35,136 nt of DNA from Phycisphaerales bacterium (GTDB lineage Bacteria; Planctomycetota; Phycisphaerae; Phycisphaerales; UBA1924), in contig JACVCS010000038.1 in assembly GCA_016741915.1 (NCBI GenBank), positions 1-35,136 on the forward strand. The letters run 5' to 3'. The notes under the pieces were generated by a model, which did no database searches, was not told where the DNA came from, and saw only the letters and a list, made by a program, of their open reading frames with translations. Positions 8,026 through 15,447 of the stretch are shown in pieces. Positions within the stretch are counted from its first letter, which is position 1. The number at the start of each line of letters is the position of its first letter. A program made the position numbers and the translations under genes.

Positions 8026-9709
8026 ACACGCCGCGCTTCTGGATGTACTCCGCCACAGCGGGGTGGATGAGCGTGGCCAGTTCGCTGTGTGCAAGGTGCT
8101 TCGCCCGTGAGTTCACTTCGTGATCCGGGCGAGCCAACGTGTGCAGCAACTCGCGCACGCGGGTTGAAGAGATCGTCAGCAGCGGGCCGGGGCAGATCCG
8201 CTTCGACCATGAACGCATGGCCTCTTCATCCCATGCGTGGGTCTGTTGCAGTGCGCTCAACAGACGGTCCGCGGCGGCTTGCCAATCGGTGTTGCTCGAT
8301 GCATGCTGTGTGTCGGGCCTGAGCAGCACAATCGGATCGGCGAGTTCGATGAACCGCGCCGGCTGATGCCAGCGGTGCAGTGCCAGGGCCTGATCGGCGC
8401 CGACGATCCAGCGCAGGCGGACGTTGGTCAGTCCGTTCGAATCCAAGGTCGACCGAAGACGCTCGGCGGTATGAACCGAGTACGACGGTGCGCCGGGGTG
8501 CTCTCTGGCCCGGTCGATCTCATCGGTCCACACACCCCACGGGATGCGCGCGAAGCGTTCTTCGCCTTCGAGGGAGAGCTCGATCATCCGTCTGCGATCG
8601 TCGGCGCTCGCGGCCGGGCCCTCGGCCTTGTGCGGCGAGCGGGCGGCGGGGATGAAGAGCACGCCGAGGGGTTTCGAGGGTGATGTGTCGGCATGCTCTG
8701 ATCGGGATTCAAGGGCGAGAAAGCCCGCGTGCGCGATCGCGCCGTGGGCCAGCGTGAAGGGATCGAAGCTCCCGCCCATGACCAGCAACGCGGGCCGGGC
8801 TGTTGAGCCGCCGGCGTTGTTGATCTCATTGCGCAGCGCCCGCACAACGCTCGGCGGCAGCGCCGTGGGGGGTGTGCGGATGAACGCCTCGGCGGGCAGA
8901 TCGGGCTTGGCAGAGTGGCTGATCGCGCTGATTGGGCTGACGTGCCGCGGCACAGCGGATACGAAGAGTTCGCGTGTTTCTGAGAAGTTCCGGTGGATCT
9001 GCGCGATGGCGCGGGCGATGTCCTGCATCGCCCGCTCGGTGCGCTGTGCGAGGCGCATCAGCGTGGGGATGAGCGCGGGGTTGCGGGCGAGGCTCCACAG
9101 CACCGCCGACATCTTCGTTCGGCCTGTGTGATCGACGAACGCGGAGACCTCGCGGGGCAGGGTTTCGTCGTGGCGATCACTGATGCCGCGGATGATCAGC
9201 CAGGGTTGGTTCGGGCGCGTCGTCAGTGCGCGGGCGAAGGGTGCGGATTCCTGATCGACGATGTCGGTTTGGAAGCGATTCGCCGCGGCGGCTTTCTCGT
9301 GCGCGGTGGAAAGGATGCTCGGGCTGCTGAGGATGCGCCAAGCGCCGGTCGGATCAACCGCCCGCGCCCAGGGGCAGGCGATTGTCGAACCGTCGGCGTC
9401 GCGTATCTCGTGCACGATCAACGCGTCGGCGCTTTTGTCCGCGGCCGGGCTCAAACTCCCCGCGCACCCCGCGAGAATGACCAGATGATCCGCGTTCGAT
9501 TCGCTCTTTGTTTGGAGTGATTCGGCGATGACGTCCCAGGCCGCGTTCGCGCCTGGGCCGATTTGAATCAGGTTGATGCTCCCCGAGCGCAGCGCGTCGG
9601 GCACGATGGCCTTCAGCGCTCGGCGCAAGCGGCGCAGTTCGTCGCTGAGGGGCACGAGCACCGTGATTTTCACACGCCGCGATGTTTGCGACGCTTCGCG
9701 ACGGTCCAT
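8012..9709 (-). CDS. nadD: Fusion: nucleosidase/phosphorylase-like domain + nicotinate-nucleotide adenylyltransferase NadD
   Basis: 565-residue two-domain protein. Residues 14-240 resemble the MTAN/nucleoside phosphorylase fold: ITVLVPLSDE, LVILAGCAGSLSPAADKSAD, DIVDQES (D152-S155) and IIRGISD (R174-D178). Residues E24, E154 and D178 fall where MTAN has its acid and base residues. From about 308 it is NadD, which adenylates nicotinate mononucleotide: GGSFDP (312-317) with TLAH in place of the usual (H/T)xGH, FIPAARSPHK, WIVGADQALALHRWH and ISSTRVR near the C-terminus. The domains are joined by an approximately 60-residue linker. The ATG at 9709 was chosen; one at 9766 adds 19 Arg/Thr-rich residues. 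The NadD call is firm; the reaction of the N-terminal domain is not known. Confidence 0.85.
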   Translation of the reverse strand: MDRREASQTSRRVKITVLVPLSDELRRLRRALKAIVPDALRSGSINLIQIGPGANAAWDVIAESLQTKSESNADHLVILAGCAGSLSPAADKSADALIVHEIRDADGSTIACPWARAVDPTGAWRILSSPSILSTAHEKAAAANRFQTDIVDQESAPFARALTTRPNQPWLIIRGISDRHDETLPREVSAFVDHTGRTKMSAVLWSLARNPALIPTLMRLAQRTERAMQDIARAIAQIHRNFSETRELFVSAVPRHVSPISAISHSAKPDLPAEAFIRTPPTALPPSVVRALRNEINNAGGSTARPALLVMGGSFDPFTLAHGAIAHAGFLALESRSEHADTSPSKPLGVLFIPAARSPHKAEGPAASADDRRRMIELSLEGEERFARIPWGVWTDEIDRAREHPGAPSYSVHTAERLRSTLDSNGLTNVRLRWIVGADQALALHRWHQPARFIELADPIVLLRPDTQHASSNTDWQAAADRLLSALQQTHAWDEEAMRSWSKRICPGPLLTISSTRVRELLHTLARPDHEVNSRAKHLAHSELATLIHPAVAEYIQKRGVYAGL

Positions 9710-9810
9710 GCCCGCAGCATACGCGTCGGTGCTCGTTCGTGGTCGAACTGTTCGTGGTCGGCGCATCCGTGCGCCGGCAACAGATCAATGAAGGGGCGAA
9801 GCCGAGGGGC

Positions 9811-10392
9811 TTACGGCAGACGCTGCGAGTCCGGGTCGGCGAGCATCAACTGACCCGACTTGATGTTGAACGGGACCAGTTGCAGATTCTCGGCCTGCAG
9901 TTCGGGATACTGGCGGTAGAGCTCGTCCGCCTCGATCGCGCGGGCGATGACGCGGTTGCTGGTGCGGTCGATGATGGTGTACAGCGGCCCGACAGCACCG
10001 GAATAGATCCAGATCGCGTGCGATTTGCTGCCTCGCAGGGCGCCGAGCAGGACGTTGCCGCGATCGTCGGCGGCGGGGGGCGATTCCGGATTGACCGTGA
10101 GGCTCTGCGCGTCGTTGATGGAGGCGGGGTCGCTCGAATCGCCATTGGTTGGCGCGATGTTCGTGGGCGCGAAGGGGCTGAGCCGCTTCAGGTCGCTGAT
10201 CGTGCGGGTGGGCACGTTCTGCGGTGGGGTGGCGTCTTGATTCTGCGTCTGGGGCAAGATGGACGAGGCCCGCGAGCGGCTGGGGTCCATCATCATGGAG
10301 ACGCTGAAGAAGAAGGCGGCCCCGCCGAAGATCACGCACATCCGCACGATCACCGGGGGCGACCACAGCAGTTTGTCGGCGCGTTCGCTCAT
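9811..10392 (-). CDS. Hypothetical single-pass membrane protein
   Basis: 193-residue protein from the ATG at 10392 (MSERADKLLW). One hydrophobic segment at about residues 15-36 (VIVRMCVIFGGAAFFFSVSM) is followed by a polar, Gln/Pro/Asn-rich region. A better-ordered C-terminal part (about 110-190) contains HAIWIYSGAVGPLYTIIDRT, which may be a small beta-rich domain. I do not recognise the family. It lies between dapB (180 nt upstream) and the nadD fusion (about 100 nt downstream) on the same strand. A location in the cell envelope is the only functional inference I can support. Confidence 0.6.
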   Translation of the reverse strand: MSERADKLLWSPPVIVRMCVIFGGAAFFFSVSMMMDPSRSRASSILPQTQNQDATPPQNVPTRTISDLKRLSPFAPTNIAPTNGDSSDPASINDAQSLTVNPESPPAADDRGNVLLGALRGSKSHAIWIYSGAVGPLYTIIDRTSNRVIARAIEADELYRQYPELQAENLQLVPFNIKSGQLMLADPDSQRLP

Positions 10393-10571
10393 ACGGGGTT
10401 GATCGAGCGCCGCACGCGGCGACTTCAATCAAAGCGCGGGAAACGTCCGAAAAGTGTGCACGGAGGAGGCGTGGCTGGTGCCCGGAGCCTGAAAAACCGC
10501 GATCGAAAGGGCGTTTTTTGTCGGAGTCGCCGGCGAAAGGTCTCCCGCGCGTTGGCCGCGAGCAGCCGGGC

Positions 10572-11393
10572 TTACGCGTCCTTGAGCGTGTCTTCGACGC
10601 TGTACATCCCCGGCGCGCGCCCCGCGAGCCACGAGGCCAGGCGGATGGCGCCGAGGGCGAAGAGATCGCGCGTGGTGGCGCGGTGGGTGAGTTCGATGGT
10701 CTCGCCCATGGTGGTGATGCGGACGGTGTGTTCGCCGATGATGTCGCCCGCGCGGACAGAAAAAATTTCGGAGTCCAAAAGTTTTCCACCGCCGGCGCGC
10801 ACGGCGGCGGCGAGGCGCTTGGCGGTCCCCGACGGCGCGTCCTTCTTCATCTCGTGGTGCTGCTCGAAGATGTTTACGCGAGCGCTCGGGCCCATCGCGC
10901 GCGTGAGCGCGGAGACGGCGTGCGCGACGGCCGCCACGCCGACGGAGGTGTTGCTGCTGAGCATCACCGCGCGCGACTTGGAGGCGTGGTGCAGCGCGTC
11001 GATGGTCGCGGTGCTGAGCCCGGTGGTGCAGACGAGCAGGTTCGATCCTGCAAGATTTGCAAGGGAGATTGCTTCGATCGTGCCGCTTTCGTTCGAGAAG
11101 TCGACGACAACGTCGATGCGCGGCTTCTGCGCGTGCGGGGCGGGCGCGCCGGTGACCAACGCGCGTGCGTCGGCGGGGTTGAGCAGCGGCGAAGGGTGCG
11201 CCGAGGCGAGTGATGCGTGTTGATCGGGGCGAGCGCACACACGCAGGACGAGTTGCGGCGATGAGCCTTCGTGGCGCGATGGACAGAGCGCGGTAATGCG
11301 CGTGCCGACGCGCCCGGAAGCGCCGACGAGCGCGAAGCTCACGCTCGTAGAGTGGTGCGGGGCGGTGAGATCGGTGGTGTGTGCGCTTGACAT
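10572..11393 (-). CDS. dapB: 4-hydroxy-tetrahydrodipicolinate reductase DapB
   Basis: 273-residue DapB of the diaminopimelate/lysine pathway, reducing hydroxy-tetrahydrodipicolinate with NAD(P)H. The nucleotide-binding motif GASGRVG is at residues 24-30. DVVVDFSNESGT and LLVCTTGLS follow, then the substrate-binding signature EQHHEMKKDAPSGTAKRL, where the catalytic HH and the K are present. The C-terminal RAGDIIGEHTVRI and ELTHRATTRDLFALGAIRLA blocks are also family-typical. I chose the ATG at 11393; longer in-frame starts add a polar, Arg-rich lead. No other dap gene is in the window. The lysine-rich peptide gene diverges from it about 190 nt away. Confidence 0.92.
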   Translation of the reverse strand: MSSAHTTDLTAPHHSTSVSFALVGASGRVGTRITALCPSRHEGSSPQLVLRVCARPDQHASLASAHPSPLLNPADARALVTGAPAPHAQKPRIDVVVDFSNESGTIEAISLANLAGSNLLVCTTGLSTATIDALHHASKSRAVMLSSNTSVGVAAVAHAVSALTRAMGPSARVNIFEQHHEMKKDAPSGTAKRLAAAVRAGGGKLLDSEIFSVRAGDIIGEHTVRITTMGETIELTHRATTRDLFALGAIRLASWLAGRAPGMYSVEDTLKDA

Positions 11394-11476
11394 TGTGAAG
11401 GAAACTCTATCTAGTAGATGCGCAGTGAGGAGCGAATCGGCGCGCCGACGCGAGGTTTGCTCAAGAGTTGGTCGGT

Positions 11477-11486
11477 TCGGTACCGA
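11477..11486. promoter_or_regulatory. 10-bp palindrome in the dapB/lysine-rich peptide divergent region
   Basis: TCGGTACCGA is a perfect palindrome lying about 84 nt before the dapB start and 100 nt before the micropeptide start. It could be an operator half-pair, but a single 10-bp palindrome is weak evidence. Confidence 0.2.
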
Positions 11487-11585
11487 TAGTGGATACATCA
11501 GTCAATCTGCCCGCGGCCTCCGCAGTGTTGCGAAAAGGATTTGCGGGTTCACTCCAAGTCCGGATGATTCCGGGGAGCAAACACC

Positions 11586-11648
11586 ATGGCGAAGAAAGCT
11601 GCCAAGAAGAAGGCCTCGAAGAAGAAGGCCTCCAAGAAGAAGAAGTGA
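11586..11648 (+). CDS. 20-residue lysine-rich micropeptide
   Basis: A complete 20-codon frame from ATG to TGA encodes M-A followed by AKKK/ASKKK-type repeats; 13 of 20 residues are Lys, the rest Ala and Ser. A strong ribosome binding site GGGGAG lies at 11572-11577, 8 nt before the ATG, and a good terminator follows at 11827-11862. The sequence resembles the basic tails of bacterial histone-H1-like and other nucleic-acid-binding proteins, without any globular part. I infer a free poly-cation that could bind DNA, RNA or polyphosphate. The alternative is a remnant tail of a larger gene; I see no upstream frame that would join it. Confidence 0.6.
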   Translation: MAKKAAKKKASKKKASKKKK

Positions 11649-11996
11649 GCGCGGACTGAAGGCCTTTGGGTGATCGGTCGCGCGACCAAACCTCCGATTC
11701 ATGCCGCGGCGTGAACAACCGGAGATGCGGGCGCGGCACAACGACACGTCCCACCGAAGGCCCGATGCCCCCGCGACCACCCGCGACCTCGTTCACGACG
11801 GCGCGCGGGTGACCACGGACGAAGACCAGGGCCGGCCAAAGCGCCGGCCCTGTGTCGTTTTTGATCCTCGCCCGATCCCAACGACGTTCAAAAAGCCGCA
11901 GAAAAGGCCCGTTATTCGCGGTTCGCATCATCACCCCCGAAGGACCGCCCGCCGCGTTGTGATCGAACCTCTCCACCCCCCGGCGTACACTCAAGC
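11649..11996. other. Non-coding stretch after the micropeptide
   Basis: No convincing gene; the frames here are Arg/Pro-rich and unlike the neighbours. It contains a 12-bp palindrome GGTCGCGCGACC at 11676-11687 and the terminator at 11827-11862. If the micropeptide transcript runs to that terminator, it has an approximately 180-nt 3' untranslated region. Confidence 0.45.
11827..11862 (+). terminator. Rho-independent terminator after the micropeptide
   Basis: A perfect 10-bp GC-rich stem (11827-11836 with 11843-11852, 6-nt loop) is followed by a five-T run at 11858-11862. Orientation and position fit the end of the lysine-rich peptide transcript. Confidence 0.8.
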
Positions 11997-12662
11997 ATGG
12001 CGAATCAGCACGTGGAGGCGGGGATCCTGGCTTGCAAACGCGTCCTTCGTGCCGGGCTGCGGGGGGTTTTGATCGCCGATCGCCACCCGGCGGCGGGGTA
12101 CTTCCCCGCCTGCGAGGTGGCGTACATCTTCGATCCGAAGACGGGCGAGATCGTTCTGCCCATGGATGTCGAGCCGGCAAAGGTCGGGCACGGGGTTCTG
12201 TGCGTGCCGGCGGAGCGGCCGGACGCGACGCAGATGACCCTGGAGTGGTCGGCGTGCGGGGAGGATGAGATCGGGCACGCGGCCGACCGGTGGGCGGGGT
12301 ACCACGGCAAGACGTCGAAGACGCGCTGGGCGCGGGGAACAGTCCGCTCGGTAAAGCGCTCGGATTCGGTCTACACCTGCGAACAGGTGGACATGCGCAG
12401 CCAACTGCTGGGGGTTGAGGGCGATCTGCGGAAGATCCTCAACAGCGATCGTGAGCGCTTGGCCATGTTTGTGCGCGCAAAGCTGGGCGTTGAAGCCCTC
12501 GACACGCTGGCGGTGGGGATCGACGAACTGGGGATCGACGTGCGGACGGGCTTCGGCGTGGTGCGGGTGGAGTTTGATGAGCCGATCTTGCCCGAACGGG
12601 CGGTGGAACACCTGCGGGGAATCCTCGGGGTTTCCGGTAGCCCCGGCGCTGGTGGGCGGTAA
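11997..12662 (+). CDS. Split-barrel (PNPOx-like) protein with DUF2470-like C-terminus
   Basis: 221-residue protein. Residues 20-95 (GVLIADRHPAAGYFPACEVA, then FDPKTGEIVLPMDV) resemble the FMN-binding split barrel of the pyridoxamine-phosphate-oxidase superfamily. Residues 145-205 (ILNSDRERLAMFVRAKLGVE, then GIDELGIDVRT and VRVEFDEPI) match the DUF2470 pattern found at the C-terminus of HugZ-like haem-utilisation proteins. In DUF2470 an N-x-D and a GID..G run are typical, and both are present. I saw no haem-ligand evidence, so the substrate is open. The start ATG at 11997 fits a normal N-terminus. The amidohydrolase gene begins 10 nt after its stop, so the two are probably cotranscribed. Confidence 0.55.
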   Translation: MANQHVEAGILACKRVLRAGLRGVLIADRHPAAGYFPACEVAYIFDPKTGEIVLPMDVEPAKVGHGVLCVPAERPDATQMTLEWSACGEDEIGHAADRWAGYHGKTSKTRWARGTVRSVKRSDSVYTCEQVDMRSQLLGVEGDLRKILNSDRERLAMFVRAKLGVEALDTLAVGIDELGIDVRTGFGVVRVEFDEPILPERAVEHLRGILGVSGSPGAGGR

Positions 12663-12672
12663 AGAATCACCA

Positions 12673-14055
12673 ATGGTCAGCGGCAGCCCGAACAACCACG
12701 CACACTCAACCGCGGCGACGGCGCAAGGCCCGATCCGCCCGGGGTTTGCGATCCGTGAGGCGCACGCGCACCTGCCGGCGCTGGGCGAGTGGCTGATCAC
12801 CCCGCGGATGGACGCGGTGGGGTCGCTGGATGAATGTCTGGCGCGGGTTCGGCAGGAAGTCCTGACGCAGCAAGCCGGTGGGGGGGGTGTGGGTGGTGCG
12901 GGTGTCTTTGCGCGGTTCATCGGCGCGCGCGTGCAGGGCTGGCCCGAAGCGCGCTGGCCCACGCCCGAAGAGTTGGACCTGGCCTCGGGCGGTTTGCCCG
13001 TGGTCATCATGAGCTTTGATCATCACTCCGCGGTATGTAACGCCTCGGCCTTGTCGCTGGCGGGGCTGACGGTCGGGCAGAAAGTCGGCGAGCGCGGCTT
13101 GGTTGAGGCGCACGAGAAGCACGGGGCGTTTACGGGGCTGCTGCTGGAGGATGCCGCGTATTCGGTGTGGCGGTGCACGCCGGCGGATCGACCGGCACCG
13201 GGACCGGCCCAGCAGCGCGAGATGATCAAGGCCGCGGCGGCGATGCTCGCGGGGCTCGGGTTCGTCGAGGTGCACGACCTGCACAGCCCGACGTGGCTCG
13301 GCGGCACGCTGGCAGAACTGGAACGCGCGGGGGAACTGCCGATCAAGGTGGGCCTCTACGCCGCGATGGCGGAGATCGAACAGGCTCTGGAGGCCCGCGC
13401 GTCGTTCGAATCGCCCAGGGTGCGATTGCTCGGGGCGAAGGTCTTTGCCGACGGCACGCTGAACTCGCGCACGGCCTTGATGATCCACCGCTACGCCGAG
13501 CCTATCTCGGGCTTTCCGCGTGGGCAGTGCATGATCGCGCCGCTGCACATGGACGCGGCGATCCGTCGGGCCGAGGAACTGGGCGTGCAGCTCGCGGTGC
13601 ACGCCATCGGCGACGGCGCCGTGCGGACGGTGCTGGACTGCGTGGCGCGGGTGAAGCCGGTGCGGAACCGTGTTCGCCTTGAGCACGCGGAAATTGTGGA
13701 TAAGTTGGATGTGGGGCGGTTTATGGAACTCGGGGTGACGTGCTCGGTGCAGCCGTGTCACTTGCTTTCGGATGTGGAAGCGCTGAATCGGTTTGTGCCG
13801 CATCGCTTGGACCGGGTGCTGCCGCTGCGCGAGCTGCTGGATTCGGGCCTGACGCCCGGGCTGATCCCTGCGCCGGGCGAAACATCCTGCGGCCTGGTCT
13901 TCGGCAGTGACGTGCCGATCGTTCGCGCAGAGCCCGAAGACTCGATCCGGGCGGCGACGCAACGCCGGCGTGAAGACATGAGCATCTTCGAGTCGATCGC
14001 GCCCAAGCAGGCCATCAGCGAAGAAGAAGCGTGGTCGTGCTTCGCGGCGAAGTGA
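12673..14055 (+). CDS. Amidohydrolase family 3 (YtcJ-like) protein, compact form
   Basis: 460-residue TIM-barrel metal hydrolase. Signatures seen: PGFAIREAHAHL (the HxH metal ligands), KVFADGTLNSRTAL, AVHAIGDGAVRTVLD, RVRLEHAEIVDK, a VQPCH run and GLVFGSDVPI, all in family order. Typical YtcJ-like proteins have about 50 extra residues at each end that form a beta-sandwich, including a C-terminal LEPGKLADLVVLD-type strand. Here the protein begins almost at the first metal motif and stops just after AISEEEAWS. It is therefore missing that sandwich, either as a natural compact form or by C-terminal loss. The start is the ATG at 12673, 10 nt after the previous stop. Substrate unknown. The downstream neighbour is a repeat element. 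Confidence 0.75.
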   Translation: MVSGSPNNHAHSTAATAQGPIRPGFAIREAHAHLPALGEWLITPRMDAVGSLDECLARVRQEVLTQQAGGGGVGGAGVFARFIGARVQGWPEARWPTPEELDLASGGLPVVIMSFDHHSAVCNASALSLAGLTVGQKVGERGLVEAHEKHGAFTGLLLEDAAYSVWRCTPADRPAPGPAQQREMIKAAAAMLAGLGFVEVHDLHSPTWLGGTLAELERAGELPIKVGLYAAMAEIEQALEARASFESPRVRLLGAKVFADGTLNSRTALMIHRYAEPISGFPRGQCMIAPLHMDAAIRRAEELGVQLAVHAIGDGAVRTVLDCVARVKPVRNRVRLEHAEIVDKLDVGRFMELGVTCSVQPCHLLSDVEALNRFVPHRLDRVLPLRELLDSGLTPGLIPAPGETSCGLVFGSDVPIVRAEPEDSIRAATQRRREDMSIFESIAPKQAISEEEAWSCFAAK

Positions 14056-14067
14056 AGTGGAAGAGAT

Positions 14068-14228
14068 TTCACCACGGAGTCACGGAGGGCACGGAGAAAG
14101 ACAGGGGAATCGGGAATGGGCAATCGGCAATCGCAGAGAAATCTCGGCGGGGCTGGATCGATTTGAGCTTTGCTGCTTTGAGCTTTGAGCTCTGCCCCTC
14201 TCTGCGCTCTCCGTGACTCCGTGGTGAA
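14068..14228. repeat. Composite CACGGAG inverted-repeat element
   Basis: Perfect 20-bp inverted arms, 14068-14087 and 14209-14228, start TTCACCACGG and end CCGTGGTGAA. Between them lie further CACGGAG units, a run alternating AATCGGGAATGGG and CAATCGGCAATCGC (14105-14137), and a TTTGAGC/GCTTTGAGCT run (14162-14192). It occupies the gap between the amidohydrolase stop and manA. Translations of this segment give peptides of the kind often mis-annotated as small hypothetical proteins, so I leave it non-coding. A 30-bp part recurs at 33712-33741. Confidence 0.75.
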
Positions 14229-14248
14229 CCCGTCTTTTTCGAGAGTCA

Positions 14249-15289
14249 TCACCCAGGCAGGCTTGCCAGCAGGAAGCGGGCCTCGCCCGCCGCGGCGACA
14301 ATTGCGCCGGCGCTGATGCTCGCGGGGATCAGCACCGCGGCGCCCGGCGTCAGTTCCACCGCGTCGAACTGCCCCGTGCTCGGCGCGAGTGTCGCCCCGG
14401 GGCTCAGCGGGATGATCACGCAGCAGCGGTGCGCGTCGCCCAGGCTCACGGACTGATCCCCCGGCAGGTGGTATTCGTCAAGCGTGAAGAACTCGGTGGT
14501 CACCAATCGGGCGGCGCGTGCGTGGGGTTCAAGGCGCGTCGCGGCGGGCGCGGGGAGCAGGTCGATGCACTGCAGGGCCTGATCGATGTGCAGCGCCCGG
14601 CCCTGCCTGCCCCAGTCATAGACACGGAAGGTCGTATCGCTGGGGGTTTGCACCTCGGCTACCAGCACACCGGCGCCGAGGGCGTGGAGAGTGCCGGAGG
14701 GGAGGTTGTGACAATCGCCCGCGCGGGCGGGGACTTGGCCCATGAGTTCGACGACGCCGCGGGCATCGCCCGTGCGCAGGGCGGCTTCGAGTTGGCCTCG
14801 GGTGACGCCCGGGCGGAGGCCTTTGTAGATGACGCTGTTGGGCTGCGCGTCGAGGATGTACCAGCACTCGGTCTTCAGGTGCGCGCCGGGGTTGTGCAGG
14901 GCGTAGGCGGGGCTGGGGTGAACTTGGACGGAGAGGTTTTCGGATGCGTCGAGGAGTTTCACGAGGAGGGGGAACTCGCCGACCCCGCCGTGGGAGTGCG
15001 GGCGTTGATGCCCGAGGAGGGCGTGGCCCCAGAGGGTGATGGCGTCGCGGAGGGTTTTGCCTTTCAGCGGGCCTTGGGTGATGGCGGTTCGGGCCGAGCC
15101 GCCGCCCGCGCCGCTGGCGCTGGTGGCGGACATGTCGGCGAGGAGCCAGGCTTCGCCGATCTTGTCGTTGGGTTTGACGCGGTCCGAGAAGCGGGCGAGG
15201 CGGTCGCCGCCCCAGACTTTTTCGTAGAAGAGCGGCTCAAGGCAGAGCGGCGCGGGGGAGGCGGTTTGGGTGTGGCTGGTGCTGCTCAT
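14249..15289 (-). CDS. manA: Mannose-6-phosphate isomerase, class I, short type
   Basis: 346-residue type I phosphomannose isomerase, interconverting mannose 6-phosphate and fructose 6-phosphate. It resembles the short Bacillus-like form. Zn ligands are visible in LSVQVHP (Q and H), LKTECWYI (E) and LPSGTLHALG (H), with the following EVQTPSDTTFRVYDWGR block also typical. The N-terminus YEKVWGGDRLARF is family-standard. I chose the ATG at 15289 because AAAGGG precedes it by about 6 nt; a 15304 start adds five residues. It would feed mannose into GDP-mannose or glycan synthesis; the adjacent NeuD-like acyltransferase is compatible with that but does not prove it. No partner sugar gene is present. 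Confidence 0.92.
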   Translation of the reverse strand: MSSTSHTQTASPAPLCLEPLFYEKVWGGDRLARFSDRVKPNDKIGEAWLLADMSATSASGAGGGSARTAITQGPLKGKTLRDAITLWGHALLGHQRPHSHGGVGEFPLLVKLLDASENLSVQVHPSPAYALHNPGAHLKTECWYILDAQPNSVIYKGLRPGVTRGQLEAALRTGDARGVVELMGQVPARAGDCHNLPSGTLHALGAGVLVAEVQTPSDTTFRVYDWGRQGRALHIDQALQCIDLLPAPAATRLEPHARAARLVTTEFFTLDEYHLPGDQSVSLGDAHRCCVIIPLSPGATLAPSTGQFDAVELTPGAAVLIPASISAGAIVAAAGEARFLLASLPG

Positions 15290-15363
15290 GTTCGCCCTTT
15301 CCATCGGCGATCATTGGCGTGGGCTTTGCGGAGAATCGTCGGGAGGCGTGCGGAAAGTGTGTG

Positions 15364-15405
15364 CGAAGAAAAGGGCCGTGAGCGCGGTAGCGCTCGCGGC
15401 CCTTT
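15364..15405 (-). terminator. Rho-independent terminator of the PEP-CTERM-like gene
   Basis: A 15-bp stem with one G-T pair (15370-15384 with 15391-15405, 6-nt loop) gives TTTTCTTC when read on the minus strand. It lies about 45 nt past the stop at 15448 and about 80 nt before the manA start, so it separates these two minus-strand genes. Confidence 0.85.
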
Positions 15406-15447
15406 GAGATCACCAGTGATCAACGCTCGGCACGTGAACGGGCGCGA

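Noticed and set aside
10485-10535. Possible terminator downstream of dapB
   Set aside because: A-run and T-run flank only a short bulged stem; too weak to call.
9682-11223. 513-codon plus-strand frame
   Set aside because: Antisense to the single-pass protein and dapB, no recognisable domain.
11468-11659. 63-codon frame overlapping the lysine-rich micropeptide in another frame
   Set aside because: TTG start without a good ribosome binding site; its Glu-rich end is just the Lys codons read out of frame. The micropeptide frame has the RBS.
12706-13962. 418-codon minus-strand frame
   Set aside because: Antisense to the amidohydrolase; Arg/His/Gln-rich shadow.
13758-14252. 164-codon minus-strand frame across the repeat element
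   Set aside because: Reads through the CACGGAG repeat and gives repeat-derived peptides of a kind often mis-annotated as protein.
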